A stretch of DNA of 64,000 nucleotides from Toxonevra muliebris (Eukaryota; Arthropoda; Insecta; Diptera; Pallopteridae): assembly GCA_963691655.1 (NCBI GenBank), contig OY829327.1, positions 80,054,019 to 80,118,018 on the forward strand, written 5' to 3'. A program made the position numbers and the translations under genes. Each line of letters begins with the position of its first letter. Positions within the stretch are counted from its first letter, which is position 1. Below the pieces are notes generated by a model. That model did not search any database. It saw only the letters and a list, made by a program, of their open reading frames with translations, and was not told where the DNA came from. Positions 23,280 through 35,214 of this stretch are shown here, in pieces.

Positions 23280-24895
23280 ATGTAGACAACGTGAAAGCAA
23301 CGTCGATAATCATGTCGAAAATGTTGATGTCTACGTCTTCGATGAAGTTAACCATGCCCACAATCTAGAAAATCATATCAATAATGCAGGTAATGTAGAA
23401 AACAATATTGAAAATATAATTACTCATTTAGACTACTAGACTGAAAATGTAGAGAATCATATCATATAATTAAAACAGATAGCTGGAAAACAACGTTTTT
23501 CTTGTTGTTGTTGTAGCAACTAAAATTAGATTCGAAATGTATTTCAAATAATTATGATCAAGTGTAAATTTTAGTCAATGATTTCAAACCCCAAGAACCA
23601 GGCTGATAGGTTGTGACTCTAGTGAGAGTAGGGTTAGACCTGCCATATGTTTTGGGTGAATAAAGATCTGGTCTGGAGTTCACAGCGGCATCATCGATCC
23701 TTGCCATGGAGTACTTCAAGATTTAACTACAGCCTGAACGTAGTTGTTCTTTAGCATTTCAACCAGTTCACCAGTTAACCTCTTTCCAACGACGATAGTC
23801 ATGCCGGTAATATAGACAACTAAGACGACAATGTAGATAACTATAACCACTATGTAGACAGTTATGCAGACAAAGTAGCTAATCATGTTGACCATTTAGA
23901 TAAACAAGTTAACAATATAGGAGGAACCATGTAGACTACTAGGTCGAAAATGTAGACAATCATATTACATTGAGTTATTTATACTTTGGTGTGAAATAAC
24001 ATAAAAAAAACGAGAACAATAATGACCTTAATGTAGATAACTACAAATGTAGATAACAATGTTGAAAATGTGGTTTACGATGTCGGTGATGTAGGAAACC
24101 ATGTCGACAATGTATACACATTTATTGATAATGTAGTTAACCTTCCAAATAACGTATGCAACTACGCCGACAACGTTGACAAATTGAAAACAATGTCAAT
24201 AATCCAATCGGCAATGTAGATAACTATGTTAGCAATGTTAATAAAAAAAAATTAACACAACAATGCAACGAACCATGTAGACAATCGTATTTGTAGCTGT
24301 AGACAAGTTGAATAGAACGCCGATATTAATGTAGAGAAACTTTTGTTTTATGCCGATAGTCATGCCGGTAATATAGACAACTATATTTATAGGTAATATA
24401 AATATTATAATATGATATGGAGATGGACTTGTGAAAAACATGCCGGCAAAGTAGTTAACCATGCATACCATGTATTTAACCAAGCCCATAATATAGAAAA
24501 CTGTGCCAATAATATAAACTTTTACGTAGTTAACTATGTAGATAATCATGCCATTTACACTTAGTTGACAATGTGAAAGGTGGTAATGTAAAAAACTATG
24601 ATGACAATGTTATTAACAATGTAGGTAACATAGAAAACTATGTAGAAAATAAAGACAATCCTGTAGACAGTATAATTCACCATGTAGAAAATGTAGACAA
24701 CTGAGCCAACAATGTAGAAAACTACATTATATCGAGTTTTTTTTTTACATTATAGCGTGGACAACGTAAAAGCAACGTCTAAAGCCATGTTAGTAATTTG
24801 AACAACTATGTTGAAAATGTAGATAACTATGTCCAAAATAATGAAAATATGGAAAACCATGTCAAAAATGTAGATAACTGTAGAAATTATATAGA
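23280..24895 (+). repeat. Degenerate tandem array, roughly 21-bp period (two half units)
   Basis: Half units of 10-12 bp alternate between AATGTAGATAA and CTATGTTGAAA types. The clearest 21-bp periodicity is at 24798-24885, where the plus strand would read NVDNYVE-type heptads. Earlier blocks (23280-23460, 23800-24240, 24350-24720) are more diverged. A segment at about 23500-23790 beginning near TTGTTGTTGTTGTAGC interrupts the array with unrelated, GC-richer sequence. Scattered stops argue against a real protein. I read it as an old minisatellite. Confidence 0.75.
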
Positions 24896-27202
24896 AATTA
24901 CGTTTTCTCTTAGATTTTGCTACAATTTCGAACGTTGTAGATCTCATAGTCTAGATTCATTGCTAAATCCCCGTTTGACTATAGTTGCAGAGGTCTTGAC
25001 ATTCTGAATTTTTTATACATAATTTTTTTTTCGCATTTTGCGATTATTTCATATATTAATTTTTGGAGAAAAAAACATTGCGCATTAACAGAATATTGTA
25101 CCAAGAAATATTTATATAAAAATTAAATAAAATTCCTAAAGACTTAATAAAATCTGAGCTCTTATACATTTTAATTCAGCAGGCGTAAAGTTATTTATCA
25201 ACTTTATAGTTGATAAGTTTTGATAACAATCATTTTTGATCTAATTTTGCCTTATGGAAAGAATCTCGCATTATGAAACATTCATGTTTTAGATTTTTTA
25301 ACAAATGCGACCAAAACTTGGCCTTAAATTTCATGGGGGCTTAATATACCATTTTGAATTAGGTTGTTTAAGGTTTTGGTATACATTAGCACAAAAGAAA
25401 GAATGGGGATTGAGTTTAATAGCTCACCGACTGGTTGTTGGTTTTTCCGGTATAACTTCCATAGCAAATTTTTGATGAAAACTAGCTTTCGTTTATTTAG
25501 CTCACCATGGAAAGTTGCGAGTCCTGTTTCTGATGGACACTTTCTATTGCTACTCTCCGCTCATTTATTCTTAAATTTGGAAAAGTATTAAACATATTAA
25601 ATCAAGTTTTAAATTTTTTCTCTTAATCAAGGAACGAAAGTAACAAAAGGCATTCAAACCGAAAGCGCACAGTAATATATCTCCTAGAATCAATGTGTAT
25701 CACAGTGATGATTCTTTACTTATATTTTTATGATACTAGAATAAACTAATACTAAAACTTTTAATAATTTCATAAATTAGTTTTACTTAGTAATATCATT
25801 TAATTTCACAATCATTCATCAAAGAGCAATAAATTTTTAGAAAGTCACAAAAAAATCACACATTAATATTATCATCATCATCATCATCATGAAAATCACT
25901 GGTGACTGGTCGTAATTATCACTATGGTCATTTATCATTGCAATCAAAATCTATATTTATGAATAATATTATTGAACAGTTCATTAAATATGCTGACAGT
26001 CATATTTATTAACGTCATCATCAACTTCAATAAGCTTAAATTTAAGTGCAGATTTAACTCATTATCATAAGTAATAATATTTGTGTATTCACTTAATAAT
26101 ACTTGGTAATATTAATAAAATATTTACAAAATGTGAAGAAAAACAATAACAATACTGTTGTTTTTTTTTTATTATATATTTACAAAAAGTAAACAAAAAT
26201 TTCTTTTTGCGAAAAATTTTTCAATCTCGTGCCATTAACCAGCAAAAAAACACAAGATGCGAAAGATTATTATTGAGTATAAAAGTAAAGGAATCATCAT
26301 CATCATCATCACACACATTGAGCAAGTAATGAAGACATACATCCATACCATATGAGTGTTATATATTGACAATTTCTATTCTGAGTCTTACAATTTATAC
26401 CGTAGGTTGTGATTGATAAGTTGTTGAAGGTACAGGTGCTGTCTAATACTTAGTAGACATTTGAAGATAGCTGTTATAAACATGTATATTGGGAGTAGTG
26501 GAAAGAGTTTGTCTTTTTGAGCGGACAATATCACCTTGACATAATGTTCTAAGTAGAGATCACGTAGAGGCTCTGTAGAGTTCTTTTCGAATATCCGAAA
26601 TAGTTGATTAGGTTAATAATAAGTTTCAGAGTCACTACTTAGAGTCGTCTGTCAGTTTCTCTTTTTAAAAGAGTCTGCTTTAATGAGGTTGGTCTGATTT
26701 AATAAGTGAGCCATTCACACTCATAGAGACCACTGATATTTTAGCGACCTTGCAGTTCTGACCCATTTGCAAAATCAAAGTTAAGTCGCATAACTTTTAA
26801 CAATACTAGTCCACCACTGGCTTAGCAAGTTGCTAATATATACTTAGAACCAGTACCGGAGGAATGCTTTCCGAACATTCCTCTCAGTTTTGAAATGTTG
26901 TTTGCCTACTAATGTTGAGCCTATGTTTATTGCGCACTGTAAAAATTTCCTTCGTTAGACAATTATCAGGCCTGGAACCAATTGATGATGGTTCAATCAT
27001 GTTCTGTATCAGTGTTGACCATACATGCAAAAATTTTCTAGTGTTTTTCAAATTTTTCACGACAGCTTTTGTCGTGTACATATGAAAGAACGAGACACCT
27101 AGAATCATTTTCTCACAAACACACACACTCTCCCGTGTACTAGACTTTGAAATAACGAACTGTTATGCAGACTAGCTACAATGGGAAAAAAACAACAACA
27201 TA
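24896..27202. other. Non-coding stretch with ATC microsatellites
   Basis: ATC repeats occur at 25870-25890 and 26292-26310. No exon-like frame stands out. An 80-codon minus-strand frame at 26884-27126 has no recognisable motif. Confidence 0.5.
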
Positions 27203-27543
27203 AGTGTATAGAACGGTAGTGGTAGTTTCTTTCAATATCTCTATTCAGTGAAGATATTTGGAATCAAATCCGTAATTCTGGGTTATGATTTCAAATATTA
27301 GTAGCTTATATAGGATATTGAAAGATTAAGAACTATCACTAAGATCACTGATGAGGAATTGTGGCGGATTCCGAAACGGCCGTCTGATTTGCCCGTCTCT
27401 ATATACATTGTTGTTGTGATGACTACATTTGTTCATTAACCTGTTTATATATAACTTCAAATAACGAAATTGACATGAACTTAAGTCATGACTTTGAAAA
27501 TTAACCTCTAGATTTAATTTTCATAGTCTCCTAAAAAAACTAT
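27203..27543 (+). mobile_element. Hammerhead-bearing short retroelement, copy A (longest 5' end)
   Basis: This copy shares its 5' part (AGTGGTAGTTTCTTTCA, ATTCAGTGAAG) with the 56.2-kb copy, and its 3' 250 bp almost identically with the 51.3-kb copy. It contains a hammerhead ribozyme at 27342-27390 and a 3'-proximal hairpin at 27490-27528 (15-bp stem with one mismatch). No protein frame is present. The left edge is set by where similarity to the 56-kb copy begins, and the right edge by the target duplication of the 51-kb copy. No duplication flanks this copy visibly. The family is unrecognised; a retrozyme or a non-autonomous Penelope relative are possible homes. Confidence 0.75.
27342..27390 (+). 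ncRNA. Type I hammerhead ribozyme, copy A
   Basis: In order: helix I strand AGATCA (27342-27347), CTGATGA (27348-27354), helix II GGAAT...ATTCC closing an 8-nt loop (27355-27372), GAAA (27373-27376), short helix III CGGCCG, cleavage triplet GTC (27382-27384), and helix I partner TGATTT (27385-27390). AGATCA pairs with TGATTT over 6 bp, including one G-U. All conserved core nucleotides are present. Helix III is only two pairs with a GGCC loop in a monomer. ACGGCCGT is palindromic, so a dimer could form a full helix, as known for newt, schistosome and cave-cricket hammerheads. Predicted cleavage is after 27384. Confidence 0.85.
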
Positions 27544-27839
27544 GAGAGAAAATTTAGCCAACACTGTTCTACATAGATAGACGTTCGATGTCAGCACTGA
27601 GCCTGATAAAATTGGCATCATTATTTTAGACTTTGTTGTTAGTCGACAGTGAGATGGTGGCAGTCACCCTGCGTCCGGTAACAGGGACAGAGTTATCGGG
27701 CCTGCAGCGCCTCTTGTAATAATAAAATGTTTCAAATAATAATTACTAAATTGGCGATGATGCGCTGCGAATATTTTTGACAATACTTATAAATTTTTGT
27801 CTGAACTTTTACAGTTAATTTATAGATGTTCTGCATTTG

Positions 27840-29060
27840 GAGAGTTTGATAATGTTTTTTTTTGTCTAAATTTCGGCCAATATTTCATTAGTTTTTTGGT
27901 ATAAATTTGATCTGATATGTGGCTGTTCTGGATTTGAAGTTGGTCTGATTTTTGGGTTGACTTTTGGTCGGACTTTTAGTTTGCTCTTGACCTGAATATG
28001 GAATAAAAATTGTTTTTTTGGTCGGAGTCTTGGTCTGCTCTTGGTTTAAATTTGAAATAAATTTTTAATCTGAATTTGGCTTGCTTCTGATCTTCTTTAG
28101 ATTTGAGTTATGATCTGACTGTCGATTTGATTTCAGGGTCAGTTTATAGGTGTTCCACATTTGGAGAGTTTGATAATTGTTTTTAGTTGAAATTTCGGTC
28201 AGTGTTTGGTCTGATTTTTGGGATGAATTTGGTGTGATATTTGGTCTGTTCTTGATTTCAATTTCGCACAAAACTTCGATCTAATTTTTGGTCTGAATTT
28301 GATGCAATTTTTGGTTTGACTTTTGATCTGACTTTTGGTTTGCCTTTGCTCAAATTTTAAATAAAAATTCTGTCCGATTTATGGTTTGAATTTAGTTTAG
28401 TTTTTGCTCTGAGTTTAAAGTGATTTTTCGTCTGCATTTTGGTCCTGTCCTTGGTTTAAACTTGAAATAAAATTTTAGTCTGAATTTGGTTTGCTTCTAG
28501 TCTGATTTTGGATTTGCTTTTAATTTGAATTTCGGTTTAAATATTGAACCCATATTTTAGAGAAATTTCTTATGTATATTATTAAATAGGCTAAATAGTC
28601 TATAATACAGTGCGTTTATATTTTATATTTCTTATAGTTGTATTTTAATCTGAAATTTCAGGGTTAGCTTATAGATGTTCCACATTTGGAGATAATAGTT
28701 TTTGATCTAAATTTCGGTTAGTAATTGGCCTGATTGTCGGTCTGAATTTTGAATTATATGGTCTGATGAAATTGGTTTGATTTTTGGTTCGACTTTTGGT
28801 CAGCTCATGGTCTGAATAACAAAATTTTGGTCTGATTTATGATTTGATTTTTGGTCTGAGTTTGGTGTGAATTTTGATCTGATTTAGTCTTAATTTGAAT
28901 TTGGAATAAAATTTTGATCTGATTTATGGTTTGAAGTTGGTCTGAGTTTTTGTTCGTTTCTTATTTGATTTTTAATTAAATTCTGGTCTGATTTTTTATC
29001 TGAGTTTTGGTTTGATTTTGCTATAAGTTTTAGTCTAAAATTTGATATGATTTTTTAACT
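27840..29060 (+). repeat. T/G-rich degenerate array of TTTGGTCTGA-like units
   Basis: Units of about 10-15 bp such as TTTTGGTCTGATTT, TTTGGTTTGAATTT and TTGGTCTGCTC recur for more than 1 kb, with strong strand asymmetry (T and G on the plus strand). Two larger repeats are embedded: TTCCACATTTGGAGA-type blocks near 27832, 28152 and 28678, each preceded by TTATAG-TGTTC. No stable reading frame is present on either strand. Confidence 0.75.
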
Positions 29061-30299
29061 GTTTTTTTGTTTTTTAGTCTGAGCTTTGAATCCATTTTTG
29101 TTTTGGTTCCCTATCATTTATGTAGTCTAAGCTAGCTTGCTCTGGATCATCAAAAAAAGCATTTTATTAGCAGAACTAATAAAATGCTTACTTTTCTTTG
29201 TAAAATTTTTTCTGAATTCGATTTTTACTGCTATTGTTATTGACAATTTATAAGTAGGTATTCATGTAATATCCGAAGATATTAGCTGTAATACTGGCAA
29301 TGGCAGAAATATGTCTTTTAGCTTTAAAAGTCCGACTGACGATGTATTATAAGTCAAAGTCGTATTTTGTTTACAGTTTAGTTTAAGTTTTCATACATTG
29401 TACATACATACTTTTGATGATATAAAGAACCATTACAACTACTACAACTAGTTTTGAAAGATTTAAAAATATTTTTGAGATGTACCATTAAGAAAATAGG
29501 TTGGTTAGTTTGGAATGGCTGTTTTAGAAAATTTCTCGAGTGTTGACCTTAATTTAGCAAAATAATTTCTTCTTTAGAAAATCGCAGAATAGGCGCTTAA
29601 CTTAATCGAGGCTACTGCTACTGATAAATGCTTTGAAGAAAAGCTTCATGATTTTACTTGAAAGTTATTAGATCATGTTTTGTAAAAAGTTGTATCGCTG
29701 AACCATATGTGTGCCATATTAGAGTGGTTCTTAAAAAAGAAGTTGAGAACTAAATTGAACGCACCCCCTAGAAAGATGACAATGGTAAAAAAAAATGGTT
29801 GTCCCGAAGTTTCACAAAAATCGGATAAGATTTGAAAGAGATTGAAGTTCATAAAATGCGTTTTCAGTACAAAATGTTATTTTTTTTATTATACTGTATG
29901 GCAGTCGGCTGGGGGTGAAACCAAGTTTTTTTGAAAGCTTGGATTGTGTATAGAAAAGTAATTTCTTAATTTTCTCAGATTGGCGATTTTAAGCGATTTT
30001 TTTTATTTTGAAGTTGATGCATAGTTTCATTTAACTGCAAATATTTTTACCACCAAAAGGTCTTTCTGGGGGTTTTCGAGTATGAGAAATCTGAATCTGC
30101 AATTTATTTTTACAAACAATGGCCGCTAGGGTGCGCTTTGGTGCAAAAAACATGAAAAATTCCAAATTTTTACGGTTTTTTCGGCTAAGTAGGTCATAAA
30201 ATCAGATTTAATGTACGTGATTTTTTATAAATTCCATATAAAATACATTCATACTTATTTTTTATTGAGTACAGAATTCAAAAATCATTGAAATTTGAA
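29061..30299. other. Non-coding stretch
   Basis: No recognised element. The segment 29740-30180 is slightly more mixed in composition (GGCAGTCGGCTGGGGGTGAA, AATGGCCGCTAGGGTGCGC) and may belong to an unidentified repeat that ends in the short minus-strand frame that follows. Confidence 0.4.
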
Positions 30300-30494
30300 T
30301 TAGAAATTTTCTGCATCGCTGCTATATCGCAAAAAGCTACCCTCTTCAATTTCTTCTTCTGCAATGAGTTCATCCTTATCATACTCATCAAGGTCCTCTT
30401 TAGCGACTTTTAGCCACCAGCAGATATCGGCAAACATAGAGTTTTGCTTTTTTCTCTGCATCGTGTTTCCATAGATATAGGTCAACGCTTTCAT
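30300..30494 (-). pseudogene. Possible C-terminal coding scrap, acidic tail, unidentified
   Basis: A 64-codon minus-strand frame starts at 30494 and ends with a TAA at 30300-30302. The second half is rich in Asp and Glu (KDELIAEEEIEEG, then SSDAENF), unlike the Lys/Asn/Phe/Ile-rich background of the window, so it may be genuine or relic coding sequence. A stop lies five codons before the Met, and no convincing upstream exon was found. It could be the end of a transposon gene. Function unknown. Confidence 0.3.
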
Positions 30495-30643
30495 CAGTTT
30501 ACCATTTCAGTTTCACTTATATAATGAGGAGCCACGCTAGTGTCATACAAAAAAGATATCTGTCTGAAATTTTTAAAATTTAACTTAGATCAAGTGTTTT
30601 TTTTTTCTGCTAAAACTCACACAATCTAAAATTTTTCAGTAAA

Positions 30644-30849
30644 TCGTTAGCTATCACACTTGAACTTATTTGGTACAGCGTTATCGGTTACAATAATCAA
30701 ATTTTTAGGTAGCCGACTAAGGGATCTATTTTTCATTGAACTTTAAGCAGTTGTTTTTCTACCATTAAGACCCACGCATGTTAACATTTTTTTGTACATC
30801 GTTATCTATTACACTTGAACTTATTTGGTACAGCGTTATCGGTTACAAT
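30644..30849 (+). repeat. Pair of near-identical direct repeats, period about 155 bp
   Basis: ACACTTGAACTTATTTGGTA followed by CAGCGTTATCGGTTACAAT occurs at about 30656 and again at about 30811, essentially identical over roughly 40 bp, with weaker similarity just upstream (CGTTA-CTAT). Confidence 0.7.
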
Positions 30850-31149
30850 GCTAAACTAAACTACTTTTAATTTAAGACACACTTCATCACGTAGTTATGC
30901 ACGTTTAAGCTAAATACTATATCAAATTCATATTAGCTTACTGTACAAAGCAAATGAATAAACAAAACACTACTTAATTCCATAGCGGCTTACTGTGAGA
31001 AGATTGAGAAGAAATCTCATTGTCTGTATATTTATTTCAATATGAATATCTCATACAATGAAGTAGCTGTGTGTATATAAGTAGCTATAAATATGAGATA
31101 CACGTACATATACATTTAAAGAAATAATACTTTCAAGTATGTAGTACCG

Positions 31150-32185
31150 ACTTCTGGCCATTTGATTGCCAAGAGTAAAAAGCAACAAAAACAAAAACAA
31201 CAACAAAAATAATAATAACAACAAGTAACAACAACAGCAGCACAACAACGACAGTGAGCTTTATGTTTGTTTTTTTTTTGTTTTTTTTTTTTATTTTATT
31301 ACGAGTGTATATTTTGTATAATGTTTGTTGTTGTTGATGTTTTTGTTGTAGCTGTTTCTTTTACTTTTGGAAAAATAAAACCAACACAGCACACTCAATT
31401 GTCAAGTTAATATACGAATGTTGCTCGTTACGGTAACATCATCACTTTGGCACTAGCAGCAATAGCACAAGCTCAAGCAATAGCAAGAGCGTAACATAAA
31501 AAAAATTACCGCTAAGAAATCGAAATTAATTTAAAAAAAACTGGCGCGCTTGTTCGCTTCTCCTTCAACTTGAACTATCACTTCTACTTATATATATATA
31601 GAGTGATAGAGAGCATAACTCCTTTGGAGTGCAAGTGTAAATCGAATTTGTGAGCATATTGTATCGGGATTGAAACGAAAACGCAACGGAAACGGAACAA
31701 AAAAGTATCGAAATCATTTGTATTACTACCCGCTTTGCGTATATGTAATCGAGAAAAAAACCGCTTAAAAATCAAAAAAATCCATAAATAAAAATTGTGT
31801 TATAAAAACTTTTGATTTGAAATTTCCATTGAACTGAAATTATTAATCCAACAAAATTTTTGCAAATTGGCTTTAAATTTATAAACAATCGACATTTGTT
31901 TATTTTGTATAGTAAAATTTTTGTTTTAATAATTTTTAATTTTTATTAATTTTGACTAGTAAAGTGAGAAAAATATGTGCTCGTTGGAGATCTTCACAGT
32001 AAAACTAATGAATAAAACCGAAAACAGTCAGAATAATTGCAATAAATTCATAAAAATAATGCAATTATTAAACTTAAAAAATATTGTTGCGAGCGATATT
32101 TGACGAAAGGTTTTCAAAATTTTAATAAAAAAATAATTTAAATTTACAATCCTTCGGCATTTTGGAATCAAATTTGAAAATGTAA
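31150..32185 (+). promoter_or_regulatory. Candidate promoter / non-coding first exon region
   Basis: The segment differs from its surroundings. It has CAA/AAC triplet tracts (31186-31245), a matching TGTTGTTG tract (31325-31350) and a CAATAGCA-rich block (31450-31490). A GC-richer stretch around 31545-31560 (TGGCGCGCTTGTTCGCTTC) is followed by TATATATATAG at 31590-31600, and a GTAAGA donor-like site lies at about 32180. This resembles the promoter-like DNA before the 55.9-kb exon. It could supply a non-coding first exon for the exon beginning at 39983. This is inference from composition only. Confidence 0.25.
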
Positions 32186-32416
32186 GAAATATTCCTTAAA
32201 CTGCGTATTAAGCAACTCAGAGGATTCTGAAGTACTTTAGAATGGTTGCATGTGTGGCTGGTTTTGGTGGGCAGTGGATTAAGTTTTTATTTCGATTCGA
32301 GTAATTATACAAGTTAAGTTAGCAAGAGTTGATATATACGGTTCGGGGAATACTTCTTTAACGAAAAATGAGTTTCTCTAAAAATTACTGAAATTTAGAT
32401 ATAATTAGGCTAGAAT

Positions 32417-32814
32417 AGTGTTGCCAAACGTCCCATTTTCACCGGTTCATCCCGGATTTTTGTTCCCGCCGGGCAACAATTTTTCCGGGTCTTATGAAAT
32501 TTTAGATTTTGCCTTTACGCTTAAAATAAAGGAGTATAATTTTGTTATTTAGTATGTACTTACTTTTTAATGGCAACCCTGAATAAATATTATGATATAA
32601 TGAAGAATTTAAAACCGTAAAAAAACGCAGTAAAACAAACAAAAAATACAATGCTTTTTGTTTTCATTTTATGTAAATTAAATAGTTTTTAAAATTTGAT
32701 TTATAAACTAAAAAAAAAAAAAATGTAGCTATTTTGTGTCCCGGGCAAATCTCTGTTATTTTTTCGATTACGGCAATTTGTCCCGGGATTAGGTAAAATA
32801 AAAATGGTAACCCT
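32417..32814. mobile_element. Non-autonomous DNA element with CCCGGG/CCCGGAT blocks, about 400 bp
   Basis: The ends AGTGTTGCC and GGTAACCCT are near inverted repeats. Inside each end lies a TCCCGGGAT-type block (CATCCCGGATTTTTG on the left, TGTCCCGGGATTAGG on the right). An exact 10-bp direct repeat AGGCTAGAAT flanks it at 32407-32416 and 32815-32824. The flank length is close to the 8-bp duplications of hAT elements but the exact edge is uncertain. No coding frame. Confidence 0.75.
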
Positions 32815-32824
32815 AGGCTAGAAT

Positions 32825-35214
32825 GTAGTTTTTTTTAAAGACAACTGTCGAGTACTCAATAGAAGAACGAATATGTATCTCTTTTTGATTGTGAATCCCT
32901 TCGTTTTGTGTTTTCGAAATGCTACAACGATACTAAATTTTCATAGTACTAAACTGAAACCAGCAAACGCGGTATTTTTACTTCGGATATGTCTGCCAAT
33001 TTGTAAATTTGTGTGGTAAAAACTTAGGACTAGTCTAAGGGTCGCACACTGTTCTGATTTGCGATTATAGCTGGCTGGTGTTGACCAATCATTGTGAAAT
33101 TTGGTGCGTAATATTTTTGGCGGTCCCTAGAGTTTTCCTAAAAAAAAAATAGGCAAAATTGGAAAAGTGGGCGTGGCAGCTCTCATATAAAAATTTGTTT
33201 TTTTTGGATTTAAAATAATTCAGGAATTTATATAAAAACTGGTGGGGAATATTTTTTTGCACACTCTAATTTTTTGTAAAACTACAACTTTGGACTATTA
33301 CTAATCTTTTCGGAATATTTTGGTAAAAATTAAATAAGCAAATTATATTACTGGATATATGAGAACATTTAAATAATAGTTTTCATTCATTTTGACAACA
33401 CTGTTTTTTATAGCGTCGGATTTTTGAGTGATTGAAAAGGTTTTTTTATCCTAAAATCTTAGCTTGTCTAGATGTTAGATCCAGTTCGATGATTAGAAAC
33501 CAAAAAATTAAGCCTAACACTTTGAGAACACATAAAATTCTATTACTTGAGAAAATATTGTGAAAAACGACTAAAAATTCCAATATTGCAAAAAATTATA
33601 ATTATTATTTATACTTAAATACATAATTGGAAAAATATTAGAAGTTATAAAAGAATTATACCAGATATAAGGAATTGTAAAGCAATTTTTTTTTGAGGTT
33701 TAGGGTTAAGAACGTTTACTTTCCTCAGATATTCAAATGCGAAATCTATAATTCCGAAATTTATTTGCTCATCCGTTGAATATTGTTTTAATTGCAAATA
33801 ACTTTTCAAAAAACTTTAATGCATTCTGAAAAAATTTAATTATTTTCGAATTCAATCCGGAAATGATGCAATGCAGTTTTCATAATTATTATTTTTTGAA
33901 AAACAAAATTACCTAAATTATTTTAACTGGATGTTTTCTTTCAGTGTTGGCAGCAATGTTGTTATTTTAATAAATTGAAACAGCTGTTTCAGTTCCTTTT
34001 GTTTTGGTTAATATTTAACGTAAATTTTTTTTCGTGTTAGCTAATTTTAAAAATAATAAGCAAAATCCAATCAAAACAATGTTGTCTGAAAGCTTTTGTT
34101 TGTTTGGTGACGCTAAATTTAAATTTTGCGGAACTTTTTTTTTTTTTTTTGGAAATTAGCTCATATTTTTTTGCAGAAGAAATGGAATATTAAGTTTTCT
34201 ATGTAAATTTGTAAGAAAAAATTGTGGTAGCAATTAGATTATTGATTTTTTCTTATACACAATTACTCGTATACTTATATATAAATACTTAGTCGATACT
34301 TGTGAATATATTCAACAAAATAAAATATTTGTGAAGCACACTACAGATTAAAAATTGGGTATATCTGAGTTAATAAAATTTCATTTAGTTGAAAATATGT
34401 CTCTAAAGTTCGTTTAGTTTTAATAGAAAGAAATAAAAAGAAGTGGAACACTCTCTGGTAATTGGGTCAAAATAGGAATTAAATAAATTTCAATCGTTGG
34501 AAATCGAAGGTACCTACCACATAATAATTTGTTTGCATTTGATCTACAGCGCCTACAGAATAAACTCTGAAAATTTGTACTCCTATAATTTTTTTTCTTT
34601 TTTATTTTAAAACACTGTAATATATGAAAAATTTTGGTTTTAAGCTAGTAGGAACGGATGCGAAATGCATAATATGTAAATACGCAGAAGATCTAGAGAT
34701 TTCTGTGTACGGCCACCACCGGCTTTTAATTAGAATTAGAGATAGATTTTATTTAATTCGCTCGTATTTCCATACAAAAAACTTCACTTGTTGCTTAGAA
34801 GTGAAATCCCTCCCTACCTTCCTTGGATCCTCTAGTGTATACATGCACCTCTGAAAATCGCTGTTTTTGGGCATAAGTCCTACTTTTGGCATTTTTTTTA
34901 TTTGACTCATTCATTGGTCTTCAAACTGTGCTCCATGGAATGCAAAAGAATGCAATCATTTGCGACTAAAAATCATTTGATATTTTTACCAAAATATTTT
35001 TTATATTTATTGATTTAGAATGTAAAAAACTTATTCTTAATCATATTTTAATTAGCGAATAATTATTCATTTTCTAAATCACATTTTTGAAATCATTTGA
35101 ATGCAATCTTTTGACTGCAGCCTTTAACTAAATTTAGCCGAATTCATTCGAAATCATTTGAAGTCAGTCGAAATTACTTCTACGAGATCTAAGCGTGAAT
35201 AATAAAGAGCAACA
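32825..35214. other. Non-coding stretch
   Basis: No gene recognised. A 76-codon frame at 34624-34854 (+) has ordinary composition but no motif. A GTGGGCGTGGCAG-type scrap near 33165 resembles repeats seen around 16.25 kb. Confidence 0.45.

Noticed and set aside
23280..24895. CRISPR-like array
   Set aside because: Units are degenerate and contiguous with no unique spacers, and the genome is evidently eukaryotic.
27213..27265. Possible Pol III A/B boxes (GTAGTGGTAG, GGAATCAAATCC) at the 5' end of the hammerhead element
   Set aside because: Both deviate from consensus at key positions, and the second block is not kept in copy C, so a tRNA-derived SINE call is not supported.
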